Made by a program: the position numbers and the translations under genes. The notes beneath the pieces were generated by a model. The model ran no database searches and had not been told where the DNA came from. It worked only from the letters and a program-made list of their open reading frames with translations. Shown in pieces: positions 46,105 to 55,244 of a DNA stretch of 64,000 bases. Source of the DNA: Pseudoalteromonas flavipulchra NCIMB 2033 = ATCC BAA-314. GTDB taxonomy: Bacteria; Pseudomonadota; Gammaproteobacteria; Enterobacterales; Alteromonadaceae. The stretch lies in contig JWIH01000006.1 in NCBI GenBank assembly GCA_000814665.1, positions 29,681 through 93,680 on the forward strand, given 5' to 3'. Within the stretch, counting starts at the first letter, position 1. Every line of letters begins with the position of its first letter.

Positions 46105-47307
46105 TTATATCAACAATTCAGATGGCTGACGTTTAACTGTTTTTCTAACAGAAATAGTCACGGCTATCGCGTTAAGTAAACATATAACGACAGCTACAAC
46201 CAACGCATAAATCAAATCAGCTGCTACTAAACCATTAAATTCTCTAAACATTGAAGAAATAACTACCGTAAAGAGCAAACCAAATAGAATACCTACGACA
46301 GTAATCACCATATTTTCAGTTATAAATTCCCATATAATACGGCTCACTTTCGCGCCTAATGCCCTTCTTGTTGCGATTTGTCCCTTGCGAGTAGAGACTA
46401 TAAAATTAATCAATCCTATAAGGCCGCAAAATGTAATGATTAATAATAAGGCACTTATCGTCATATACATGAGAAATGTACCCACTCTTTCAAAGAAAAC
46501 TTGCCACTTTACGTCAGCAAGTGAATCAGGCCTACCACCAGTTCTCCCTACTATTTGGGCGTAATGGTCACTTATTGCATTCTTTACAGAGCCAGCGGTT
46601 CCAGGTTCTACCCGTATTATGTAACTTTGCGCATTTTCTCTATGCCAAACAACTTTAGGCTGTAAAATGCTGCGATAAGGCATCCCTTTAGCCGCCAAGA
46701 ATTGACTACTAATAAAATTACTGTAAATCCCAATAACCTCAACTGGACTTGAATCCTCAGCTAGCCATATAGTTTTGCCTATTGCATCGCTGTCAGAAAA
46801 CAACTCTTCAGCCATAGCTTCACTCAACATAACCACATTAGGTTGCTCTGAACCATCGCTATACTTGACGTCAATACTATTGAAGTTTCGCCCTTCTATT
46901 AATTTTAGGCCTAAGACATTAAGACCATTGCTGTCGACATTAAAGATATGCGTTTGCAAACTAGTCTTATTTTCGCCTTCACTATCATAAATAGTATTTG
47001 GCCATCCGGCTGCGATAGGGGTTAAGTTGATTGGAGTAACGCCTTTTACACCTTTAATTTTACTCAGCTCATCAAGATCCTCTGTTAATAAGCTTTGAAA
47101 GTTGGCACCTGGTTGATAAGTTTTCGCACTAATAGTGATTAATTCTTCTGGGACTATTCCCTCTGCTAGAGACCACTCTTTGTATACTTTTAACCCCAAA
47201 AAGAAAGAGTTGCTAACAACACTCATGGATAAAGTAACTTGCAAAATAATCACTAGTGCAAAAAACTTATGGAATTTTATCATTTTGAGAATGTGTTTTA
47301 AGTTCAT
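46105..47307 (-). CDS. MacB/FtsX-type ABC permease, second subunit
   Basis: The product has 400 residues. One helix lies near the N terminus (about 15-38), then a periplasmic MacB_PCD-like domain (about 45-270), then three helices in the C-terminal FtsX domain (about 282-390). The family loop RRALGAK is present between helices 2 and 3. With the neighbouring ATPase, adaptor and second permease it forms a MacAB-type efflux pump. MacB has its ATPase and permease on one chain; here they are split, with two permeases. Export of the cluster product is inferred. The gene starts 9 bases after the first permease gene. Confidence 0.85.
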   Translation of the reverse strand: MNLKHILKMIKFHKFFALVIILQVTLSMSVVSNSFFLGLKVYKEWSLAEGIVPEELITISAKTYQPGANFQSLLTEDLDELSKIKGVKGVTPINLTPIAAGWPNTIYDSEGENKTSLQTHIFNVDSNGLNVLGLKLIEGRNFNSIDVKYSDGSEQPNVVMLSEAMAEELFSDSDAIGKTIWLAEDSSPVEVIGIYSNFISSQFLAAKGMPYRSILQPKVVWHRENAQSYIIRVEPGTAGSVKNAISDHYAQIVGRTGGRPDSLADVKWQVFFERVGTFLMYMTISALLLIITFCGLIGLINFIVSTRKGQIATRRALGAKVSRIIWEFITENMVITVVGILFGLLFTVVISSMFREFNGLVAADLIYALVVAVVICLLNAIAVTISVRKTVKRQPSELLI

Positions 47308-47316
47308 CTTGTTATC

Positions 47317-48669
47317 CTATTCCATCGTAAGGTTACGACTAACCTTTACCTGACAGACTCTTAAAATCGGGGTAATACTCACTAGAATTGAACTAATGAT
47401 TGCAATGAAAATTCCAGTTCCAACCATGACAGCATCTAGCTTAAACAACAAATCTAAATCCGCGATGTCAGCATAAAAACCTACACTGTGAAACATTTTG
47501 AGCTTCATAAGGTGAAGGGATCCAAAACTTATAAATATACCTAATACACCACCAATAAACCCTACTACCGCAACTTCGCTAATATATTGGCCAATCAGTA
47601 CTTTTCGCTTCGCACCTAATGCACGTCTAATGCAAACTTCTCTAGTTTTGCTCATAAAATTAGCCAACATAATACCTACAGCGCTAAATATGCACGCGGC
47701 CATAAACATGCTGCCAATAATGAAATAGAACTGGTAATCAACATTCTTGTTATGTACATAGGCCATCACCTCATCGAGGCTTGTCAACAGATGACCACCT
47801 TCTCGCGGAAAACGACCTGAAGCACGCTGTCCATCTACATAATCATCTAGGACATTTCTAAATTCAGCTAAATCGTCTTTGCTGTCTAATAACGACCAAA
47901 CTGTAATCCAGCCACACTCTGAAGCCAAAAGCTCCTCAGTGCCACTCGATTGATAACGCATGCTAGTGTTATCCCAACATTCAAAGCGTGCATTACGTGA
48001 TAAATTTGCATCTAAAGCATATCGGTACGGTAGGTACGCATCATCAGAGAGGCCTTTCATGAAAGTACGATCATAAAATCGATATCTCACATGCCACTCA
48101 TCAATTACACCAACGATAGTTACGGCTTTATCATCTAAACGAATTTGCTTACCAACACTATTTTCACCGTTAAACAATAAATCGTTTCTCGCCTTTGTTA
48201 TAACTACAACTGGCGCACCACTTATTTCTTGCTCTTGGCTCCAAGCAGAGCCATATAAAAATGGAATATCCATTATTGAAAAAAAAGCTCTATTAGTTAC
48301 AAATGAAAAGCCTCTATATGGCATTACATTTTTATTCTCGACATTTACGAGCTGGTCGGTAAGCCAGCCAAATGTTATTTGAGATTTTGGGTAATCAATT
48401 TGACTGACATTAACCGTGTCAATGTAAGTCATATCAATCATCTTGTTAAAATTATCTACAGGTTCGCTTGCCAGATTCCTGCTATCTAGTTGAACTAAAA
48501 ATAGTCGATCAGATTTATGTGGTAAGTCTGTTTGGCTTCCTTGATAGACCATTGTGATTGCTGCAGTAAATATACCAATACCAATACCAATAGCCATTAC
48601 CATTAAAAGATTTAATACAGGGCGACGGCGAATCGAAAGCCACGCCATTTTCATATTATATTTAAGCAT
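47317..48669 (-). CDS. MacB/FtsX-type ABC permease, first subunit
   Basis: The product has 450 residues, with the same layout as the second permease: helix (about 18-40), long periplasmic domain with two Cys (about 50-310), then three helices with the RRALGAKRK loop. It overlaps the ATPase gene by 8 bases (start at 48669, stop of the ATPase at 48662), which suggests translational coupling and equal amounts. It is likely to form a heterodimer with the next permease. Confidence 0.85.
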   Translation of the reverse strand: MLKYNMKMAWLSIRRRPVLNLLMVMAIGIGIGIFTAAITMVYQGSQTDLPHKSDRLFLVQLDSRNLASEPVDNFNKMIDMTYIDTVNVSQIDYPKSQITFGWLTDQLVNVENKNVMPYRGFSFVTNRAFFSIMDIPFLYGSAWSQEQEISGAPVVVITKARNDLLFNGENSVGKQIRLDDKAVTIVGVIDEWHVRYRFYDRTFMKGLSDDAYLPYRYALDANLSRNARFECWDNTSMRYQSSGTEELLASECGWITVWSLLDSKDDLAEFRNVLDDYVDGQRASGRFPREGGHLLTSLDEVMAYVHNKNVDYQFYFIIGSMFMAACIFSAVGIMLANFMSKTREVCIRRALGAKRKVLIGQYISEVAVVGFIGGVLGIFISFGSLHLMKLKMFHSVGFYADIADLDLLFKLDAVMVGTGIFIAIISSILVSITPILRVCQVKVSRNLTME

Positions 48670-49381
48670 ATGACGCTTCCTGCTCTTTTAGAAGTTCTGT
48701 CTCAGTATCGCATTGTTTAACAACGCCATCCGTCACTTGAATTTGTCGCTGAGTTTTTGATGCTAATTCATCATCATGCGTTACCATAACAATGGTATTG
48801 CCCATTTCATTGATTTGATACAGTAAGTCCATAACTGATGCAGCCATTTCGCTATCTAGATTACCTGTTGGTTCATCCGCCAAAATGAGTGAAGGCTTGC
48901 CAGCTAAAGCTCTAGCGATAGCGACACGTTGACGTTGACCACCCGACAATTGATCTGGCCGATGCTCTTTACGGCCCCAAAGTCCAACTAAACGCAAAGA
49001 CTCTTCAACACGTTGTTTACGTTCCTGACTTGTCATGCCACGATATATAAGAGGTACTTCTATATTGTCATAAAGTGACAATTCAGCGATCAAATTAAAG
49101 TTTTGAAAAATGAAACCGATTTTTTCGTTTCTAAGTTCTGAAGCCTGATCATCATTCAGACTACTAGCTTCAACACCATCAAGTTTATAACTACCAGATT
49201 CATAATCTTCTAACAAACCTATTATATTTAATAGCGTTGATTTACCTGAACCAGATGGTCCCTTGATCGACACGAACTCACCTTTATTTATTGTTAAATC
49301 AACGTCTCTGAGTGCATTAGTCGCTACGGTCCCAGTCTTAAATACTTTGCGAATTTTTTTTATTTCTATTAAGTGTTCCAT
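48662..49381 (-). CDS. ABC transporter ATPase, LolD/MacB type
   Basis: The product has 239 residues. Walker A is GPSGSGKST, the signature LSGGQRQRVAIARA, Walker B LILADEPTGNLD, and the switch His is in MVTHDDELA. Such ATPases power extrusion from the periplasm across the outer membrane with a TolC-like channel, through an adaptor. No outer-membrane channel gene is in the window, so a housekeeping TolC may serve. It lies 17 bases after the adaptor gene. Confidence 0.93.
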   Translation of the reverse strand: MEHLIEIKKIRKVFKTGTVATNALRDVDLTINKGEFVSIKGPSGSGKSTLLNIIGLLEDYESGSYKLDGVEASSLNDDQASELRNEKIGFIFQNFNLIAELSLYDNIEVPLIYRGMTSQERKQRVEESLRLVGLWGRKEHRPDQLSGGQRQRVAIARALAGKPSLILADEPTGNLDSEMAASVMDLLYQINEMGNTIVMVTHDDELASKTQRQIQVTDGVVKQCDTETELLKEQEASYA

Positions 49382-49398
49382 ATTTATCTCTTTAAGTT

Positions 49399-50682
49399 TT
49401 ATTTATATAAATATATTTGTTTTGCTTGAGCAAACAGTTCGACATTTGAAGCAATTACCACTTCACCTTCTTTAAGACCGCTAATAACTTCAACCTCTCC
49501 AGCGTTTCTCATTCCAAAATTGACTTCACGTTTGACAGCGTGTTGATCCTTAACAACATAAACGTACTTTCCTCCGGATGAATCCAAATAAGCCCCAGAT
49601 TTAAGTTTTAAGACATCCCTCTTTGACTCAATAAAAATTTGTGCACTAACACGTTGATTTTGTCTGAGTCCAATAGAATTATCAGCAAAACGGAGTCTCC
49701 CTTTAACTTGGCCATCGACTACCTCTGGTGAAATTCCTACAAGCTGAGCATTTTTATATTCTCCATTCACAAATACCTTCGACTCCATCATATGTGTCAT
49801 TTCATCCGCATAGATTTCAGGTATGTAAACTTCAACTTCATAATTATCCAATTCGATTACTGTTAATAAAGGTTGATGATCTTCAACTTGATCAAAATCT
49901 TTAAAGCTTGTCACCCCCACCACACCGTTAATTGGGGAGTGGGAAACTAACTCCGTTAACTGGCGCTCAGCATCTTCTAAAATTAATTTTTGCCGTTGAA
50001 GCTCAAAATTGCGTGTATCCAGTTCAAATTTCTCTTCGTCCTTAACATTTCCATACTCTATAATTGAGTGTTTATGGTTAAGTAAAGCTACCTCGCGCTC
50101 TGCTACAGTTACCTCTAATGCTTCTTTGCTAATAATCTGAGCTTCAAAGGATTTTTCTGCACGTTCTTTTTGTTTTTCAGCCAAAACCAAGTTAACCTTC
50201 GCTAAATCAATCTCTTTTTGCGCATCTGACAGCGCTGATTTAAGTTCAAGCTCTTGGCGCTCAACTGCAAGCTCTAGTTCAGATAGTCTTGTACGTTCTT
50301 GGTTAACTAGATTGTTTAACTCAGGAGATTCTATTGTCGCTAGCACTTGCCCTTTACTAACAGCATCTCCAGCCTTTACCGAGTAGCGAACGATACCAGG
50401 AGAACCTGAATATATGGTTGGGCTATTGGCCGCTACAACGACACCTTGTACTGTGACTTGCCGTATGAAGTCACCTTTGCCCACTTCGATAAAGCTCAAT
50501 TGATCAACCGAAACTCCTTTCTCCCCAGACAGAATGGAATACACTCTGCCCCAAACGCTAAAAGCAACAACTAAACAAATGATTATGACAATTGCCCATT
50601 TCACTATTGGCCCACGGCTCTTTTTTGTTACGATAACTTCATCTTGTGCTGAAGTGTCTCTGATCCCAGATTCAATATTCAT
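49399..50682 (-). CDS. Periplasmic adaptor (HlyD/MacA-like membrane fusion protein)
   Basis: The product has 427 residues. A membrane anchor helix (about 27-47) is followed by a biotinyl-lipoyl-like barrel (around KAGDAVSKGQVLATIESPE), a long alpha-hairpin of about 100 residues rich in Glu, Lys and Leu, the second lipoyl half (LVSHSPINGVVGVTSFKDFDQVEDHQPLLTV) and a beta-barrel. Length and order are typical of MacA-type adaptors that join the pump to an outer-membrane channel. It lies 12 bases after the second oxygenase gene. Confidence 0.9.
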   Translation of the reverse strand: MNIESGIRDTSAQDEVIVTKKSRGPIVKWAIVIIICLVVAFSVWGRVYSILSGEKGVSVDQLSFIEVGKGDFIRQVTVQGVVVAANSPTIYSGSPGIVRYSVKAGDAVSKGQVLATIESPELNNLVNQERTRLSELELAVERQELELKSALSDAQKEIDLAKVNLVLAEKQKERAEKSFEAQIISKEALEVTVAEREVALLNHKHSIIEYGNVKDEEKFELDTRNFELQRQKLILEDAERQLTELVSHSPINGVVGVTSFKDFDQVEDHQPLLTVIELDNYEVEVYIPEIYADEMTHMMESKVFVNGEYKNAQLVGISPEVVDGQVKGRLRFADNSIGLRQNQRVSAQIFIESKRDVLKLKSGAYLDSSGGKYVYVVKDQHAVKREVNFGMRNAGEVEVISGLKEGEVVIASNVELFAQAKQIYLYK

Positions 50683-50694
50683 TATTCACCAAGC

Positions 50695-51723
50695 CTAGAT
50701 TTCTAATACCATCATTTCTTTATCTTGCACATCGCTCCACAATGTTGGTTCACTCAACCCTGTTAGCACTCTTCGGTTTCCTTGAAATGGTTCTCGACCA
50801 TGACTTGAAAGCATGTTGTCTACCATTAACACATCAGAAGACTCCCACTTAAAACTCACTTTTTCCGCTAAATAAGCTTGTTGCAATTGAATAATTTCAG
50901 AGTGAGAGAAAGGAGTTCCGTCTCCAAAGCAAGTCTGGTTTGGCACATTTTTCATGTCGAAAATAGCACTCAAAGAAGATTGCACTTGCTCTGACAAAGT
51001 TTTGAAATTGAAAAATGTGCAGTGATTAAACCAGCACCTTTCTTTTGTAAAAGGATGGATAGCAATAACTGCTCGTTTTTGCCTCGTACGCAGCTCTATA
51101 TCTCCGTCCGCCCATTCAAACTGAATGTCGTTTTGTGTACAGTAACTTTCAACCTCATTACGATCTCTGGTTTGATATGCTTCTTGCCATGTTAAGCCAA
51201 AAAGCTCAGAAAAATTCCTTTGATACTGGTATCCTTTCTCTACGAGTTTTAATTTTAACGGCTCTGGAATTCTCTCAAGTATTTTTCGGGTATCAGCTAA
51301 CGGTGTTTCGCCACCAACTGCTGCAGGCACTTCGCAATAAAAGTAAATATTACGAGAAAAGTTAAGATTGTAAGACTGCTCATTGTGCAAAAATATAGAT
51401 TGATCTGCTCGTTGGCTTGTCGACGTATAAATATTACCCTCCACCTGTTCTCTTGGAGATGAGCGTTCATGATATGATAACGCGCCTGCTGAAGTTAGCC
51501 TAATATAGCGTTCAAAATCCTTATGGCTTTTTACTACGAAGCCTCGACATAATACTGCACCATACTTGAATACACATTGCTTAATCACTTCACTATTATT
51601 TGATGCCCATTCTATTAACGAAATACTATTAGAGGTATCAGTTATGACTAAAGGAAGTGGTTTGTTCTGATCAAAAAAGGAAGTCGTTACGCTCCCCTGG
51701 TTTAACAATGCTAAGTAATCCAT
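50695..51723 (-). CDS. TauD/SyrP-like Fe(II)/2-oxoglutarate oxygenase, copy 2
   Basis: The product has 342 residues and forms a double-stranded beta-helix oxygenase. The iron facial triad is HNE (about residues 113-115) and the distal His in SSHGR (about 308), and the 2-oxoglutarate Arg is likely in GNRRVLTG. Because the second ligand is Glu and not Ala or Gly, it should be a hydroxylase or desaturase and not a halogenase. SyrP-like members beta-hydroxylate amino acids tethered to carrier domains, and AmbC/AmbD-like members modify a peptide intermediate. It is a paralogue of the gene at 54261. It lies 12 bases after the SufS-like gene. Confidence 0.85.
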   Translation of the reverse strand: MDYLALLNQGSVTTSFFDQNKPLPLVITDTSNSISLIEWASNNSEVIKQCVFKYGAVLCRGFVVKSHKDFERYIRLTSAGALSYHERSSPREQVEGNIYTSTSQRADQSIFLHNEQSYNLNFSRNIYFYCEVPAAVGGETPLADTRKILERIPEPLKLKLVEKGYQYQRNFSELFGLTWQEAYQTRDRNEVESYCTQNDIQFEWADGDIELRTRQKRAVIAIHPFTKERCWFNHCTFFNFKTLSEQVQSSLSAIFDMKNVPNQTCFGDGTPFSHSEIIQLQQAYLAEKVSFKWESSDVLMVDNMLSSHGREPFQGNRRVLTGLSEPTLWSDVQDKEMMVLEI

Positions 51724-51735
51724 TTGCTTCCCCCT

Positions 51736-52983
51736 CTACGCTGAAACCGAACTTATATTCAGCATGCTCGTGCAGATTTCATCTAATGCAGAAAAGAAAG
51801 TTTTAATGTCTTCCTCACTGTTGTAGATATACCCTGATACACGAAGTACCTGCCCATCAGTTTGGCTTTGAGTATATGGTTGAGCACATAAGTGACCATT
51901 TCTCACAATGATTCCATACGAGTCACTTAAGTATCTAGATACGTCATCTAAGTCATCCAATCCTCTGATAGCAAAACTTAGCACCGCACCTCTATCAAGG
52001 CTCTCATCATCGCAAATGACCTTTATATAGTCCCTTTTTTTAGCCTCTTTTAATATAAAGTGGCCTAAACGTCTGTCATGCTCACTTATTACGTCAATTC
52101 CAACTCTATTTAAATAGTCAATTGACGCACCGAAACCAATCACTCCGGCTATATTTGGTGTCCCTGCTTCAAACCTGTGCGGTATTTTACGTAATCTAAA
52201 AGAATCATACTCAACCCAATCAACCATCCCCCCACCTAAAGTTTGAGGAACTAATGATTCAAGCATGTCTGCTTTACCATACAGCACACCGACACCGTTT
52301 GGACCCAACATCTTGTGCGCTGAGAAGCACATAAAATCAATGTTGCCACTTTTCACTGACACTTTTCGATGAGGTATAGACTGAGCAGCATCAACCAGGA
52401 CAATGGCGCCTACTGATTTAGCCAAAGCAGCCATGCGCTCTAAGTCAATATATATACCAGTCACATTCGAGCAATGAGTCAAAGCTACAACTTTTGGTTT
52501 TTGCTGTAAAAGCCTTTCATACTGTTCAATGTCAATAGCGCCATTGGGTAAGCTCACTATAATTTCCGTCTTAGCTTTACTTGACCAAGGAAGTAAATTT
52601 GAATGGTGTGCGTTCTCACTTACTAACACTAAATCATCTTTTTGCAGCTCTAGACCAGAAGCAACCATATTAATTGCTTCTGTTGTATTGCTAACAAAGA
52701 CGACCTCGTTTCCATGACATTGAATCAGATTAGCGACGTTATAACGAACTTGCTCGTATTGATTAGATACTTCTTCCATCGCGAAATGCTTGCCTCTATG
52801 TACGTTACAGGCAACTCCACTGTAATATCGACTTATGGCGTCAATCATTACTTTGGGTTTTAATGAGGTTGCTGCACTATCTAAATACAAGACAGGTTCA
52901 CCATCTATCTCCGCATTCAATCCAGGAAATTCATTTGTTATGTTATTCATGTTGGTTTCTTTATTAATCACAAGGCTACCCAT
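51736..52983 (-). CDS. Class V aminotransferase/SufS-like PLP enzyme
   Basis: The product has 415 residues if started at the ATG at 52983, which overlaps the PaaK-like gene; the ATG at 52950 is an alternative that fits SufS N termini better. The N terminus EFPGLNAEIDGEPVLYLDSAA is SufS-like. The PLP Lys is in SAHKMLGPNGVGVL. The loop RNGHLCAQPY holds the Cys used by SufS-type desulfurases. It is therefore predicted to act on cysteine or a related thiol-containing residue, either as a sulfur donor for tailoring or as a beta-lyase. An aminotransferase role is less likely but possible. Confidence 0.8.
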   Translation of the reverse strand: MGSLVINKETNMNNITNEFPGLNAEIDGEPVLYLDSAATSLKPKVMIDAISRYYSGVACNVHRGKHFAMEEVSNQYEQVRYNVANLIQCHGNEVVFVSNTTEAINMVASGLELQKDDLVLVSENAHHSNLLPWSSKAKTEIIVSLPNGAIDIEQYERLLQQKPKVVALTHCSNVTGIYIDLERMAALAKSVGAIVLVDAAQSIPHRKVSVKSGNIDFMCFSAHKMLGPNGVGVLYGKADMLESLVPQTLGGGMVDWVEYDSFRLRKIPHRFEAGTPNIAGVIGFGASIDYLNRVGIDVISEHDRRLGHFILKEAKKRDYIKVICDDESLDRGAVLSFAIRGLDDLDDVSRYLSDSYGIIVRNGHLCAQPYTQSQTDGQVLRVSGYIYNSEEDIKTFFSALDEICTSMLNISSVSA

Positions 52984-54241
52984 TTAAATCTGTTTTTATT
53001 ATTTGAAATTTTCCAGATCGCTCCGTCGCTATATAGTCAACATAACTAATATCCAAATGACTATTTAATCCAAGCAAAGATTTTAATTTAGCCAAGCTAG
53101 CTGATAGCTGCGTTTGCTCAAAGTCTTTTTCAGCTATTAGCTTCAATGAAAAATAATCATTGGTATGCTGGTGCAACTGATACATTTTTAGACCTTTGGG
53201 TGCACCAATTAAGCTATCTAGCGTACTGGCCCAAACCTGTGTTCCATCGCCCAACGCAATACAATTGGAAGCACGACCAATTACTGACACTTTTCGATGT
53301 GAGTGACCACATCGACATGGCGTTTCATCAAGGCGAAGATAGTCTCCCGTTTTATATCTAATATGCGGAACAGCTCCTTGATCTATACTACTAATTACTA
53401 GCTCTCCAATTTCTCCGTGTTCAACTTGTTCGCCATTATCATTTAAAATTTCTATATGGAACGAACTATCATTGAGATGAAGTGCACCATGGCAACATTC
53501 CATTGCAACCCATCCCATCTCGGAGCAAGACAAGAGTTCGGAAAAGGTAACGGCTTGGTCAAACCCAGATAATATACGTCGACGATTTAACGCGGTTACC
53601 GACGAGTAAGAACAAATAATAGGCGCTTTTGGGGGGATTATGCCGCGCTTTTGAAATTCTCCAATTAAGAAAGCAAAATGTGTTGGATCCACATAATATA
53701 GGTCAGGTTGATATTCAATAATCTCTTTAATTGCCGTTTCTATAAGATGCTCAGATGTTGTCAAAAGATCATGATAGACAGGCAAAACCAGTGTACCATC
53801 TGATAACGTTCTATCTTCTTTACTACTATTGGGATTCGCACACTCGACGTCGGAGCAATTTGGTGCAGCGTAGCGTACTATTTTTCTCTGTGTTTTTACA
53901 AAAGCGTGTTCAACTTCTGCATTCACTTCAGTACAAGCAACGGCTCGCCCTATTAACAGCATACCTAGCTCAAAAGTAACTAACCTATCACCTGTTGTTC
54001 CGGAACTTTGCGAACGAGTTAATAATGGAGAGCCCATACTATACCCTTGGGCAAATACACCAACGGGAAAGTGTTTCCTGAAATCTCGCTTCTCCGTCAA
54101 AGGCAAAAGTGAAATATCTTTACTATCCATTATTTGATTAATGCTTACTCCGCTTTTATCTATATGCTTTTTAAAAAATGGTACTTTGTTGTACGCATAA
54201 TAGACTTCATCGAGCAAAGCTTCTGATGTGCTTGTCGTCAT
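52976..54241 (-). CDS. PaaK-like adenylate-forming ligase
   Basis: The product has 421 residues, related to phenylacetate-CoA ligases. The nucleotide loop is SQSSGTTGD, the acid motif SEMGW, and the late motif YKTGDYLRL. A Zn-type cluster CRCGHSHR lies near residue 307. These enzymes activate carboxylic acids to acyl-adenylates and pass them to CoA or a carrier. Its substrate is unknown. Its stop overlaps the start of the SufS-like gene by 8 bases, so the two are tightly coupled and may act in one step. It could load a starter acid or activate a residue for modification. Confidence 0.8.
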   Translation of the reverse strand: MTTSTSEALLDEVYYAYNKVPFFKKHIDKSGVSINQIMDSKDISLLPLTEKRDFRKHFPVGVFAQGYSMGSPLLTRSQSSGTTGDRLVTFELGMLLIGRAVACTEVNAEVEHAFVKTQRKIVRYAAPNCSDVECANPNSSKEDRTLSDGTLVLPVYHDLLTTSEHLIETAIKEIIEYQPDLYYVDPTHFAFLIGEFQKRGIIPPKAPIICSYSSVTALNRRRILSGFDQAVTFSELLSCSEMGWVAMECCHGALHLNDSSFHIEILNDNGEQVEHGEIGELVISSIDQGAVPHIRYKTGDYLRLDETPCRCGHSHRKVSVIGRASNCIALGDGTQVWASTLDSLIGAPKGLKMYQLHQHTNDYFSLKLIAEKDFEQTQLSASLAKLKSLLGLNSHLDISYVDYIATERSGKFQIIKTDLNG

Positions 54242-54260
54242 TTATGTTAACTCCATTAGA

Positions 54261-55232
54261 TTAAGTACACTCCGTCCACCCTGTCTTACCTGTCATTCCA
54301 ACTAAAACTTTCCTCGCACCAGTGAACGGCAAACGACCATGACTAAAGCGCATGTTGTCTAATAGCAACACATCATTTTGTTCCCACTTGAATACAATCA
54401 TTTGACGCTCATACACAGCTAAAATTTCAGCTATCATGTCATCTGGAATATAACTACCATCCCCAAATGTACAATTGCGAGGTAAATTGCACTCCCCGTA
54501 CACGCTGATTAAGTTCTCTCTAACCTTTTTGGGCAATGCACTCACGTGGAACAAATGCGCTTGGTTGAACCAAACCTTCTTGTTTAACTTAGGGTGAATA
54601 ACAACAGCGGGATTTAATTGAGTCGTTCGTAAGCCACCTTCAGTCCAGTCAAAATCTAAATTATTTTCTATGCAAGAAGCTTCTACGACAGCCTTATCTT
54701 CTGTTTGAAATACTTCTTGCCATGGTAGATCGACCAAGCCGTAATTTCTGACATAACGCAACCCCTTACGTTCAAACTCTTCCCGAATTTCTTGCGGTAT
54801 CAATTCGTAGACTTTTAAACTGTCTGCGATTGGCGTTTCGCCTCCTGATTTGGAAGGTTGCTGACAGTAAAACCCTAAACGACTTGCCCAACAATTAGAG
54901 TAAGAGCTTTCGTTGTGTTGAACGATTGTAAGCTCTGAGTGATACTCAGATGCCGTGTAAACATTACCACGTAAATGCGTTCGAGGTGTTGAGCGGTAGG
55001 TGTAATCGAGTAATGGCCCAGCAAAAAGCTGCTCCAAAATTCCGGAGAACTGTGACGAAGTCATCCGTTTTAAACCTCGTATTAAGATTACACCACTTTC
55101 ATTAATTACAGCTTGAATCAGGCGTTGATTGTCATCAACCCAATCTTTAAGTTTTCGGCCATCTAAGTTAGCGTGAAACAACATTTTGTTTCCCGCTAAC
55201 TCATGTAATGTTATTTCACTATTTAGAGTCAT
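54261..55232 (-). CDS. TauD/SyrP-like Fe(II)/2-oxoglutarate oxygenase, copy 1
   Basis: The product has 323 residues and is a paralogue of the enzyme at 50695, with the same order of motifs: HNE (about 106-108), then GGETPIADS, and a distal His in FSHGR (about 298). Iron ligands are complete, so an oxidative role is expected (hydroxylation or desaturation of a tethered or free residue). It lies 12 bases after the terminal NRPS gene and 19 bases before the PaaK-like gene. Two such enzymes in one cluster suggest two oxidation steps, or two sites on one residue. Confidence 0.87.
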   Translation of the reverse strand: MTLNSEITLHELAGNKMLFHANLDGRKLKDWVDDNQRLIQAVINESGVILIRGLKRMTSSQFSGILEQLFAGPLLDYTYRSTPRTHLRGNVYTASEYHSELTIVQHNESSYSNCWASRLGFYCQQPSKSGGETPIADSLKVYELIPQEIREEFERKGLRYVRNYGLVDLPWQEVFQTEDKAVVEASCIENNLDFDWTEGGLRTTQLNPAVVIHPKLNKKVWFNQAHLFHVSALPKKVRENLISVYGECNLPRNCTFGDGSYIPDDMIAEILAVYERQMIVFKWEQNDVLLLDNMRFSHGRLPFTGARKVLVGMTGKTGWTECT

Positions 55233-55244
55233 AACTTAGTCAGC

